From Panopea generosa (Eukaryota; Mollusca; Bivalvia; Adapedonta; Hiatellidae): a DNA stretch of 64,000 bases. The stretch spans positions 10,068,299 through 10,132,298 of the forward strand of contig CM055907.1 of the NCBI GenBank assembly GCA_029582155.1, in the 5' to 3' direction. Position numbers and translations under genes: made by a program. The notes under the pieces are model-generated. The model was not told the DNA's origin. It ran no database searches and saw only the letters and a program-made list of their open reading frames with translations. Positions 21,690-31,499 of the stretch are shown piece after piece. Numbering within the stretch: the stretch's first letter is position 1; every line of letters starts with the position of its first letter.

Positions 21690-23800
21690 ATATCGTGGTA
21701 TTTTGTATACAAATTGTAAGTCAGTTCGTAGCTTAACAGAAATCATTTATAGTTGAAGAAAGACATGGGACATATGAGTCTTTGTCGCAGGCTAAATTCA
21801 TGTGTGGATAACCAAAGGGGTCCGGCAGGTGTAGTCGGGTCATCGTTATAAATATGGCATAATAAATAGTCTTGAGACAATTTGAGCCAAAAAAAAAGCC
21901 CATATTCATACAGTCACTGACATGCATGTCACTCAGTAAGAAGTGTTTGAATTGACAAGAAACATTTAGGTCTTGAGGTCTTCACTGAACCAGTTTTGGT
22001 AACTTTTGATTGAATTTTATTCTGTGACCAAAGTTTAATTAAATTTTGCATGCAGTCTGTAGCTATGCGATAGATTGTACTGGACATTTTTAAATGCACT
22101 GTTACATAGATAGTGTCTAGTGGTACAGATATGATTGTATCAGATTCTAGAGGTAAGGATATGTACCCCTAGACAAGTCTGTAGAGGATTGTCTAGGAGT
22201 ACAGACCTCCTTTTACCAAATATTGTGGGTTAATTATATCTTTAATTTCATTGCAAATGTTATATCAAATAAGATTTAATCAATATTCACCTAAAACTTG
22301 AATCTATACATGGTTCATTGCCGTTTACTCGATTGTTTACATTTACTTTGAAACATAAATAACTGAAGAACATTAAATAAATCACACGGAATTGAACGGG
22401 CACAAATAGATTAGACAAAATGATGTTAAATTATATTATAACAAACCTTTTTTTAGTTTTTAATAATATATAGAGCATTATTTCAGACAGTAAGATCAGG
22501 ATAATTATTGTTTTCCGCACATTCAGTGACCGTTACAAGATAAAAGGGATAATTTCAAAACAATTCCTTCTTATCGTGCCGATTAATTAATGATAAAACA
22601 AGCTGTCCCTGGCCGATTAATTTATTGTAAAACAAACTGTTGACATAAGATTATATATAGTTATAATAACCGTATAAAATCCGTTTATTAAATATATTTG
22701 AAATCTAAAAATAAAAACACACACCCAAAACCCCAAATAAATTGATATAAATAAACCTTATAAGGTAAAAAGGCACATATGGCAACCATTTATGTTGTAT
22801 TCTTATCCAAATACCCTGGAGCAATGATATATATCTGAGATCATATATTTACTTCCAAGTTTTGGGAATTTTATTTCACTTGACTGTAATATCGCTGAAA
22901 GAGTATACTATTGATACCATCCGTAGATACTTTATTTCCTTCGATGTACATGAAGATAATTAGAGGAAAAATTTATATGATATAACCACCATTTGCAGCT
23001 TATCTAAGGTGATAAACAATAGATAATTTGGCTGCATTGCGAATCTCCACTATAGATATATTTTAAGTTTTAGGTGAATGTTTTAAAACTATTGCCTCAT
23101 TTTTCATTTGAATAAAAAAAAGTTTAGTTAACCACAAAACCTGAAATATCTGAATATCAGCCCCATTCCCCACTCCAAAGAGTATGTTTTTTTATATGTA
23201 ATATTTTTTCGAAACAAATAATTGTAATATTCCTTTATTTCAAAGAATAAAAACATGTGTTACCACGTTTAAAATTGTTAAAATTATAATTGTCTCTGAA
23301 AATTGTTGTTTTCATTGTTTTTTGTTGCATCTTGATTCTTGATGACACATTTTTGGTCAGACAAGTTTCCATTCATCTGATAGGTTTTCCTGGGTTGTCA
23401 GACCAAATGTCTGACAAGTCATGAAAGTCATTTGCAACATAATATGAGAGGTATTGTGGTGTTAATGGGGGCATTTTGAGAAACTTCTTGTTTTGTGAGA
23501 AAGTTCTGATGGGGACATACATGTGACAGCTTGAATGTCAGATGGAAATTGAAAGATGTTGAGTTTTTTAAAATGCTTCAAATGTCTTAATAATAAGAGT
23601 TAAGATGGTGGTAGTTTGGATGTATAGACAGTCTCATGAACACATTCTTGTGAGAACTAACATGGTGGTTGTGGGGACATGTTGAGAAAATTCTTATGAG
23701 AATGGTAGTATTAAAGGGAGATGTTTAGAAACGCTGTAGGAACATTCTTGTCAGAGATAAAATGTTGGTAGTGGAAGCATGGTGAGAAAATTCTTGTGGA
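21690..23800. other. AT-rich spacer, intron-like, no gene seen
   Basis: Only short frames are found. The stretch from about 23430 to 23800 repeats loose phrases such as GTGAGAACTAACATGGTGG and GAGAAAATTCTTGTG, suggesting a decayed tandem repeat. Confidence 0.4.
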
Positions 23801-23805
23801 GACAT

Positions 23806-24195
23806 TCTAGTGAGAGCTAAAAGTGTGGTAGTGGGGACTTTGTGTAGGAACCTCTGTAGAAACATTATTGTGAGAGTTAACATTTCTATATCCCCAGCTT
23901 CGCTGTACGAGCGGTGGCAGGGGATAACAATATTTCATTGATTTTACTTAAGTCCCCTCACTGAGTTAGTAAACTTTAAAGAATAGATAGAAAATTCTTG
24001 TGGGGACATTCTAGTGAGAACTAAAAGTGTGGTAGTGTGGGCATTGTGTAGGAACCTCTGTAGAAACATTATTGTGAGAGTTAGCATTTCTATATTCCCC
24101 AGATCCGCTCTATGAGCGGTGGCAGGGGATAACAATATTTCATTGTTTTTACTTAAGTCCCCTCACTGAGTAAGAAAACTTTAGAGAATAGTTAG
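23806..24195 (+). repeat. ~195-bp unit in direct tandem duplication
   Basis: The unit contains AAAAGTGTGGTAGTG, GTAGAAACATTATTGTGAG, GGTGGCAGGGGATAACAATA and TAAGTCCCCTCACTGAGT. It occurs twice (about 23806-24000 and 24003-24195) with few differences. No coding content is visible. Confidence 0.85.
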
Positions 24196-24717
24196 AGAGT
24201 GCAACAAATTTTCAGTGTCTACAAGCTGACGGAGGTACCAGTAACTTGTTATTGTTTAAGATGTGATTTACATAGAAGTAATGTTAATGTTTTTCCTGTC
24301 TCCAGAATTAATGGTTCATTTTTACAGAGTGTTTTCATACAATAGAAATAGAAGAAAACAATTCTGGATTGCCAAGAATATCTGGGTTTTGAGTAGTCTA
24401 TGTAGAAGGTCTGGTATACGGCGGTTCTGCTGTACTTTGTAATTATGGCTTCATTTAGATGCAATTTTGTAAGTTATATTCTAAATGGAGATATTGGATT
24501 GAAACTTCACATGGGTGATGTTTAAGATTCTGAACTGTACCTTAATTCTTATACCTACTTCAACATACAAGGCAATTTTCTTCCATTGACTTTTGCATTA
24601 ATTACTGTATACAAGCTTGTATCTCCAAATGAGAATAAAGATAAATTGTCAAAACAATTTATGTCTTTATGGTCACAAAGCGAGACCCTCAAACAATTTT
24701 CTTCTTTTTGTTGTTAG

Positions 24718-24926
24718 ATCAGTTTTTAGTTGAGTTTACATGTAGCTTCCAATTCAATATTTTAAGAGATCAGGATGAATACTACACAAGAGAAGTGCTA
24801 AGAAAGACAAACAGCAGTAGTGAAGAGTCAAGACAGACAAACAGCAGTAGTGAAGAGTCAAGACAAGACAGACAAACAGCAGTAGTGGAGAAAACAATAG
24901 AACTGAAGAGTCGAGACAGACAAAAT
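24718..24926 (+). CDS. Possible internal exon, Ser/Glu/Arg-rich
   Basis: A pyrimidine tract and TTGTTAG end at 24717, and GTGAGT starts at 24927, bounding a 209-nt open segment. It reads LRDQDEYYTREVLRK, then two copies of TNSSSEESRQ, then a third imperfect one. A 30-bp tandem duplication at DNA level accounts for the repeats. The segment is hydrophilic and low complexity, with no recognised domain. The splice signals support an exon, but there is no independent evidence of coding. Confidence 0.3.
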
Positions 24927-25418
24927 GTGAGTACAAACAAGTGTTCATTATGCTCCAAAAAGGTGAATTTGTAGTCCAATATTTGTTATTCCATCTGTCA
25001 GTCTGTCAGTCACACATTCGTCCAGAGCATAATTTAAAAACTAATGCTGAAACTTCACACAGTGATAGAAGATATTGGGAGGAAGTACAGAGTTTAAGAA
25101 CCTTAACTCAAGTTAATTTATTTGTGTTTTAGTGGGTCGGATTAGCAATCCCCTACACGTCTTTTATTGAAAAAGTTTTATACTAACTTGTGTGCTGTTA
25201 CTGGTAGTTTGTACAGTTTACTGATTGACAGAATAGCCACCTTATACACCTAGTTCTTAAACTGTAGACCTGGACCCGTGTGACTTTATTAGGTAAATAA
25301 ACTGCATGTGAAGAGTTATGCATCTGTGCTATTTTTGTATATCCCCACAGTAGGGCCATAATTGTAGATGACACTTCAGTTATTTTTTCCGAGATAAAAT
25401 CTATTGTCTCTTTTATAG

Positions 25419-25610
25419 GTACAAAAAAAAAGATGGACAATGGAAGAGAAAGATGCTCTCGCGGTCCTTGTGCGAAAATCTGCAATGGAGAAGAAGCCGT
25501 CTAGAAGGAATGAAATATTAAGTGTACAAATTAAAAATTCCGTGTTAAAATCACTGAATTACCTGAAAATAAAATATCAAGTGTGGTCAATGGCCCAGCA
25601 AAAACAGTAA
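25419..25610 (+). pseudogene. Exon-like fragment with RWT-x-EEKDA domain start
   Basis: After a TCTTTTATAG acceptor the frame reads RWTMEEKDALAVLV, then KKPSRRNEI, then LKSLNYLKIKYQVWSMAQQ, and stops at 25608-25610. The order W-T-x-E-E, a basic/Pro-containing linker, Glu-Ile, then Leu-Lys plus Ile-Lys and Val resembles a small C-terminal domain common in uncharacterised invertebrate and fish proteins (roughly W-T-x-E-E-K-x-A ... P-x-K-x-E ... K-x-x-V). Here the segment is short and partly diverged. It could be a terminal exon of the same gene as 24718-24926, or a decayed copy. Function is unknown. Confidence 0.35.
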
Positions 25611-25930
25611 GAAGAACTGAAAGTGATAAAACATTTAGGACCTCATTCTTAAACACAGCAATTTCAGTTTTACTACAGGGGACTAAGTGTACTGTCTGTC
25701 TGTGCGCACACAGTCTGGATCCAAAAGTATACATGATTGGTTCATGAAATTCAGTTTTTGATAGTGGGCAGTCAGGCGATAGTGTAGAGCAAGAATCATA
25801 CTCTGGCTTGCTTCCTTATTGAATTACCACTCTTCGTTACTTTTTATGCACCCTTGTTGCAAATGATCAACAGAACATGATGACGTGTCGCGAGTAAGAC
25901 CCACATATTGTTATTTTTCACAGACCATTT

Positions 25931-25952
25931 GGGGGGGGGGGGGGGGGGGGGG
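25931..25952. repeat. Poly-G tract (22 G)
   Basis: An uninterrupted G homopolymer follows ACCATTT and precedes CATGTGG. Such tracts can form G-quadruplexes and are also prone to length error. Confidence 0.95.
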
Positions 25953-26399
25953 CATGTGGTACTTAACAGTGACATATAACATATAATTGTTGAAATATAA
26001 CCCTAAAACTATGTGAATTAATTGAACTTAAAATAAGGAATGGAGTCATTACCTGGAAGTGTATTTTGTAATAACCATATCTCTGACTTATCTCATTTTT
26101 AAACTACTTCACATAATAATTTTTACCTTTTGAAATATAACTCTAAAACTATTATTGAAAATCAGTTGAAACTTGAAATAAGAATGGGGACATTGCATAG
26201 AAGCATGTTTTGTAATTATTTTAATTACCTCCCTTTTTATTATTCCTCCTCCCCTTTTGAATAAGAGGGGGTATATTCTTCTGCAAATGTTGGTAGGTTG
26301 GTTTGTCGGTCGGTAGACAAAGTTGTTTACACTCAATAACTAGAGAAAGGGCAGGTCACAGGTACATTTAACAGCAAGATGATTTCCAGGCAAAACGTA

Positions 26400-26810
26400 G
26401 AGATGGCTTAGGTCTAGGTTATTCAAACTTAGGAGGCAGGTTGGTCATAACCAGTAGGTGACCCTTATTGATTTTGGTTTCATTAGGTAAAAGGTCAAGG
26501 TCACAGGACATTGAACAGTAAAACAGTTTCTGACAAATATCTATTGAACGCTTGGACCAAGACTCCTCAAACTTGGTAGGCAGATTTATCATGACCAACA
26601 GATGACTCCTGTAGCTTTTTTCAGTTGGTAGGTCAAGGTCATGGTGACCTTGATTTGAAATGCATTTTCGGCAATAATAACTGAAGAATGCTTGAATTGT
26701 CAAACTTCATAAATGAATGATTCTGGCCAGTAGATGACACTTTTGTTTTAGGGTTAGCATGTCATGGTCACAATGGCCTTTAGATGGAAAACCATTTCCA
26801 ACAGGTCATC
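26400..26810. repeat. Diverged ~165-bp tandem repeat with GGTCAAGGTCA boxes
   Basis: Three loose units share a phrase like CAAACTTGGTAGGCAG and ATGACCAACAGATGAC, and a GGTCAAGGTCA box (26491, 26631 and a degraded third). At 26633-26653 a perfect 21-bp palindrome occurs with arms TCAAGGTCA and TGACCTTGA around TGG. It embeds AGGTCA-TGG-TGACCT, the consensus arrangement for an estrogen-receptor-type response element. The minus-strand frames here (up to 94 codons) look fortuitous. Confidence 0.7.
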
Positions 26811-27098
26811 ATTTGGGGGCATATGTGTTTTACAAATAGCTCTCAAAAACTGTTGATTTGGACTTATTTAAAACATAGATGAAAGAATGGAGTCATTTAT
26901 AGGTAACTCATTTTTAATTGCCTCCAAAGGGGCACAGCAAAGGGGCATTTATTGTTACTCAAGTCCATCTGTCTTTGCAAATAGTTGTTTTTTTGATTTT
27001 TTCATATTTTGGTTGTAGGTTTATACTTCAGTAAAATTTTGGCCACACTCAACTAATTTTTGGTGAGTTTATGGTCCTTTTTTGGCTTTATGTTTTAG

Positions 27099-27215
27099 TT
27101 TAAACATGATTTATTCGTTTTCAACATATTACATATAAATATATTCAAATATACAGCGATACATAACAATAGAATTGAGAAGAAAGCTATTTCTACCTTA
27201 TACAAAGTCTCTCTT
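27099..27215 (-). mobile_element. 117-bp LINE 3' tail with target duplication
   Basis: The plus strand begins TTTAAACATGATTTATTCG, the same 3'-end motif as the LINEs at 3431 and 56628. It is bounded by CTTTATGTTTTAG (27086-27098) and CTTTATGTTTTGG (27216-27228), a 13-bp target duplication with one mismatch. Nearly all of the element is missing, consistent with extreme 5' truncation during target-primed reverse transcription. Confidence 0.75.
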
Positions 27216-27469
27216 CTTTATGTTTTGGTTTCCGATCAAAAACTCCTCATCAATTTGATTCGTATTTGGCATGGGTACATAACAAAGTAACGTAAATGAC
27301 AAATAATGTTTTGCGTCTTATGTTTAAATTTGTCCTCAACGTTATCAGCATTGTTCAAAATGTTTCAAACGATACAAATCGGGTATCTGCAATACTCTTT
27401 CATCTATACTGAGTTGTTCGAGACAAAACTATGTCACATTGTAAATGATATTATTTGTATTCTTAGAAG

Positions 27470-28470
27470 TTCAAATCCCCGCCCAGCAATAATAAATAAG
27501 AACCATAACTCTGGATTGCATTCTGGCCCAGTTATGGCCCTTTTTGGACTTATATACCCAGGTTAAACTTTGCGTTTAGTTGCGTTTAAGTTTAAAATAT
27601 CTATGCAACCACTCATTGGATGTAAATGAAACTTCACATGTGTGTTCACCATCATCAATGGAACACACAGAGACAAGAACCATAACTCTGTATTGCATTT
27701 TGGTACAGTTATGGCCCTTTTTGGACTTGGACACCCAGGTTAAACTTTGCGTTTAGTTGCGTTTAAGTTTAAGCTTTCTATGTAACCCTCATTGGATGTG
27801 AATGAAACATGTGTGTTCACCATCATCAGTGGAACACACAGGGACAAGAATCATAACTCTGGATTGCATTTTGGCACAGTTATGGCCCTTTTTCGACTTA
27901 ATTTTTCAGGTTAAAGTTTTTTATCAGGTAAGGTATCTATGCAACCACTCATTGGATATGAATGAAACTTAAGATATGTGTTATCATTGAAACACACAGA
28001 GACAAGAACCATAACTCTGAGTTGCATTTTGGCACAGTTCTGGCCCTTTTTGGACTTAATTTTTCAGGTTAAAATTTTTTGTCACGTAAGATAGCTATGC
28101 AACCACTCATTTTATATGAATGATTAATTGAATATTTAGCGTCATTTTTAAGCCATCGAGGGCAAGTAACTGATAATTTCCCACTTGAATCAGTGGTGAG
28201 AGACGAATGATAATGAGACACAATGTCATATCAATCATCACGGAGACTGTTGCCGGGCTGGGGGTTCGAACTCACAACCCCTGGATTGATAGTCAGACGC
28301 GTAACCGACTGAGCTAATCGGGCCCGGCTTATATGAATGAAACTTCGCATGTGTGTTCACCATCGTCAATGAAACACACAGAAACAAGAACCATAACTCT
28401 GGGTTGCATTTTGGCAGAGTTATGGCGCTTTAAGACCTATTTTTTTGTCTGTAGACACCCAGGTTTAATT
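27470..28470 (+). repeat. ~175-bp diverged tandem repeat, five units
   Basis: The anchor phrase CCATAACTCTGGATTGCAT recurs at about 27499, 27680, 27850, 28010 and 28392, followed by CAGTTATGGCCCTTTTTGG. The last interval is lengthened by the SINE at 28134-28328. The repeat also holds GGTTAAACTTTGCGTTTAG and CAACCACTCATTGGAT. It is non-coding and typical in style of bivalve dispersed tandem repeats. Confidence 0.8.
28134..28328 (-). mobile_element. SINE-A copy with target duplication
   Basis: On the minus strand the head reads GATTAGCTCAGTCGGTTACG (A box) and GAGTTCGAACCCCC (B box) within GCCGGGC...GCCCGGC complementary ends. The body has ATTCGTCTCTCACCACTG and CAAGTGGGAAATTATCAG. TTATATGAATGA flanks it exactly on both sides (28122-28133 and 28329-28340). 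It interrupts a unit of the 175-bp repeat. Confidence 0.9.
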
Positions 28471-28479
28471 TTTTTCGTT

Positions 28480-29170
28480 TAGATGCGTTTAAGTTTTGGT
28501 GTTTGCCTCCAATCTCAATTTTTGCATTGGTGGTGAGTTTTATCCCATCGGCAAGCTTTGTTTTCTTTTGACAACTCTTGTTACAAGTACTTCATAGTAC
28601 TACTCTCTAGGTTAGCTAAATACATTTATGTATGTATATTGACAACTACTTGTGCAACTGCTTGGTATTATATCCTGCTAGAATTCAACAAAATTAATGT
28701 AGGACGTGTGATTTATAGTTTATGAATAGTCAAAAGACATGTTTACAGCTGTTAAAATGTAAATTTTGTTGTTATTAATTTCGTCATTCTGTTGTTTATC
28801 ATTATTTAAAATGTTTTAATAAGAGAATATATGGTACATTGTAAATTTAAAGCGTTTTGTACTTTGAAACTGTTGGCAAATTTGAAGCTTTTTACACTTG
28901 TAAACTGTTGCATTAACAACTTCTATACTCTGTATGTGTATATTTAAAAGTTCTTATAGCAAATAGATATGAAATTGTAACCACTGAAACTTCTTTAAGA
29001 ATGCTGAACAATTCTTCATTTCTTTATTGATCTTTATAAGAAAACTGTTTTAAATGCATTTTTGCTGACAGAATGTATTTTGGATTTAAAAAGTGACAAT
29101 TTTTATAGTATCAAGATAAATGTACATGAAACAATCAGTTTAACTGTCTTCTAACTTTTTAGCTTCCATG
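28480..29170. other. Spacer, no gene seen
   Basis: This is AT-rich sequence with no recognisable coding or RNA feature. Confidence 0.4.
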
Positions 29171-29174
29171 AGCA

Positions 29175-29515
29175 CTAGGTGTTTCGGGTGAGCAATTGTG
29201 ATCACTCACTGTCTGTGTGTCCACACTTTTCTTCAAATGACATCTCCTAAACTACTGGGCCAATTTCAACTAAACTTCACAGGAATGTTCCGTAAGCGGT
29301 CCCCTTTCAGAATTGTTCAAAGAATTCCATTCTAAACAGAACTATTGTTGTTGAAAGGAAAAATCTTCTTGTCAAAAACTATTGGCTGGATTTCAAAATA
29401 ATTTCACAGAAATGTTGCTTGGGTGACCCTCTCCCAAGAATGTTAAAATTATTCTGATTTGTCAAAAAACATGGCCACCAGGGGACATGGTCACTTTTCC
29501 CTATATGTATGTAGT
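29175..29515 (+). repeat. Dispersed repeat (TTCTTCAAATGACATCTC type)
   Basis: It contains CACTTTTCTTCAAATGACAT, AATTTCAACTAAACTTCAC and GATTTCAAAATAATTTCAC. The same phrases recur at 31345-31450 and 35530-35990. It has two diverged subunits of about 150-200 bp and is non-coding. Confidence 0.7.
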
Positions 29516-29529
29516 GGAAACTTTAAAAC

Positions 29530-30590
29530 AATCTTAAAAAAAGGGATCCCTTTCAGGTACTGAATCAGTAGAAAGAGGAACCCCAAAGGGGCTATATTAT
29601 TTCCTCTACTCTTTCCTATTTTGATAAATGATCTGCCTGCTACACTAGAGGGGATAGGCATGGTTACCAGTAAATTTGCTGATGATTCTGGCACATGGCT
29701 AAAAGGGGACAATTTAAACCTGTTACAAATTAGAGCTCAATCAGGACTTGACCTTATATTGGGTTTAAAATTAGTCAGTCTGAAATAGTAAGCACTATTA
29801 TTTTTGGAAATTCAAATCAGCACAGTTTTGACGTACATTTAGGTGGCACAGCGGTCATATTCAAAAAAATTATCAATTTTTTAGGCATGCTTTTATTGAT
29901 TGATTGACTGAATATTTAGCGTCATTTTTATGCCATCTAAGGCTAACAGATGATCAGTTAACCTAACCACTGTTTCCTGGGATTAACCAGTACTCGAGCA
30001 CACCCCATCTCCGCAAGTAACTGAAAACTTTCCCACTTGAATCAGTGGTGAGAGATGAATGATAATGAGACACAATGTCGTATATCAATCATTATGGAGA
30101 CTGGGATTCGAACTCACGGCCCCTGGATTGATAGTCAGATGCATAACTAACTGAGCTAATCGGGGCCTGGCGCATGCTTTTAGATAGAAAATTAAATTTT
30201 CACCGTCACATAAAATACATCATGATCAGGTGTGAGAGAGACTTAAATTTGATGAGAATGCTAAGAAATACAGATTTTGGCTCTGATAAAAATAGCCTCT
30301 TCTATATAAGTCTCTTATATGTAAAAAATAGACTATGGCGCTCAAATCTATTCTTGTGCACCCCTTCAATGCTTAAAAAAATTAGATAACATCCAAAATA
30401 AGACCCTAAAGTTAGTCCTCAGTGCGCTCCAGACCACACCTGGCCATATATTAGAAGCGGAGGCAGGAACTATTTCACTTAAATTGAGACAGGGAAGATC
30501 AGTCAGTTAAGAACTGGGCCAGGGCTCAAACTAGGAAAGACAGGAATGCTGTGAATAAGCTCATTGGGACCGGGTACTACATTAAGTCAA
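29530..30590 (+). pseudogene. Non-LTR retrotransposon RT relic, split by a SINE
   Basis: The plus strand reads an RT palm with GTPKGAILFPLLFPILINDL, then KFADDSGTW, which keeps the catalytic Asp pair. After the nested SINE (29896-30171) the frame resumes as LLDRKLNFHRHIKYI, the usual block downstream of the active site. It then gives a C-terminal part, NIQNKTLKLVLSALQTTPGH. The two halves are colinear, so the SINE entered an existing copy. There are frame disruptions (near 29760 and 30360) and the N-terminal half is missing. It ends near an A-rich tract at 30590-30606. It is a different lineage from the LINEs at 3431 and 56628. Confidence 0.8.
29896..30171 (-). mobile_element. SINE-A copy nested in the RT relic
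   Basis: On the minus strand the head reads GATTAGCTCAGTTAGTTATG and GAGTTCGAATCCCAG. The body is longer than in the 28134 copy and includes GGGGTGTGCTCGAGTACTGG and TAAAAATGACGCTAAATATT. GCATGCTTTTA flanks both sides exactly (29885-29895 and 30172-30182). Confidence 0.9.
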
Positions 30591-30606
30591 AATATTAAAA
30601 AAAAAA

Positions 30607-31340
30607 CCGCACACATTTTGCTTCCTTTCGGGGCTTATACCTAGGACTTGGTAGATGAGTACGGTCTTAGATTTTGAAAAAGTAGGATCTAGTAAAATAT
30701 AATCAATTCCATTGCAGCCAAACCATTATAGGTCAGTTAACCTATACCACCAAACATTATGTTTGGGGTTTTACAGCACATTGTAATTTGTTGATGGTTT
30801 ACTTTTGACAACTACTGATGGTACGCTGGATATACGGTTATATAAGATAACTATCAATTGTATTTTACCATTGTAATCACACACAATAAGTGTGTACAGA
30901 CACCTCTTTAGATAGAATTAAATTTTATCGAAAGTTCATATTAAGGTCAAATCTTGCTGACAATATAAGCAAAGTTATTTGCACTATGAGCAGTGTTATT
31001 TAGCTTAAAATATTGGTAAACAGCCATAGGTGCACCTCATTTAACATAAGTAATTACATGCACTGATTATAAACCATTAATAGGTATATATATGGCTGCC
31101 AGCGGTGAATACAAAATGAAATAAAAATAATTTCTTTGTATAAACTACAAATTTGAATGCAAACTCTTCTTATTTATTGAAATCATCTTCATTCATCACT
31201 CATTATTCATCACAACATTATTAATCACAAAAATGTGTAATCATCTTTTATGTTTTTAATAATCATCTTGTCCTGCTCGCCAAAAAGAATGGTTCAAAGC
31301 TCGAGGATAAATAAAAATGTATACATACATACATAAAAAA
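30607..31340. other. Spacer, no gene seen
   Basis: This is AT-rich sequence. A short ATACATACATAC run lies at about 31320-31335. Nothing coding is recognised. Confidence 0.4.
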
Positions 31341-31344
31341 ATAT

Positions 31345-31460
31345 TTTCAGAAACTGCTGGCCCGATTTCAAAATAATTACATACAAATGATCCTTGAGTG
31401 ACCCTCTCCTAAGATTTTTCAAACTAATATGATTTTTTGTGTGGATTGTGTAGATAAAAA
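31345..31460 (+). repeat. Dispersed repeat fragment (same type as 29175)
   Basis: It contains AGAAACTGCTGGCCCGATTT and TTGAGTGACCCTCTCC, as in the repeats at 29390 and 35870. Confidence 0.6.
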
Positions 31461-31499
31461 TATGTTAAATAATGTAGAAAAAATCAGCCCCGTGGTCAT

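Noticed and set aside
25931-25952. Poly-G and poly-C tracts as deliberate structural elements
   Set aside because: Recorded as homopolymers only; length is unreliable and no partner motif suggests function.
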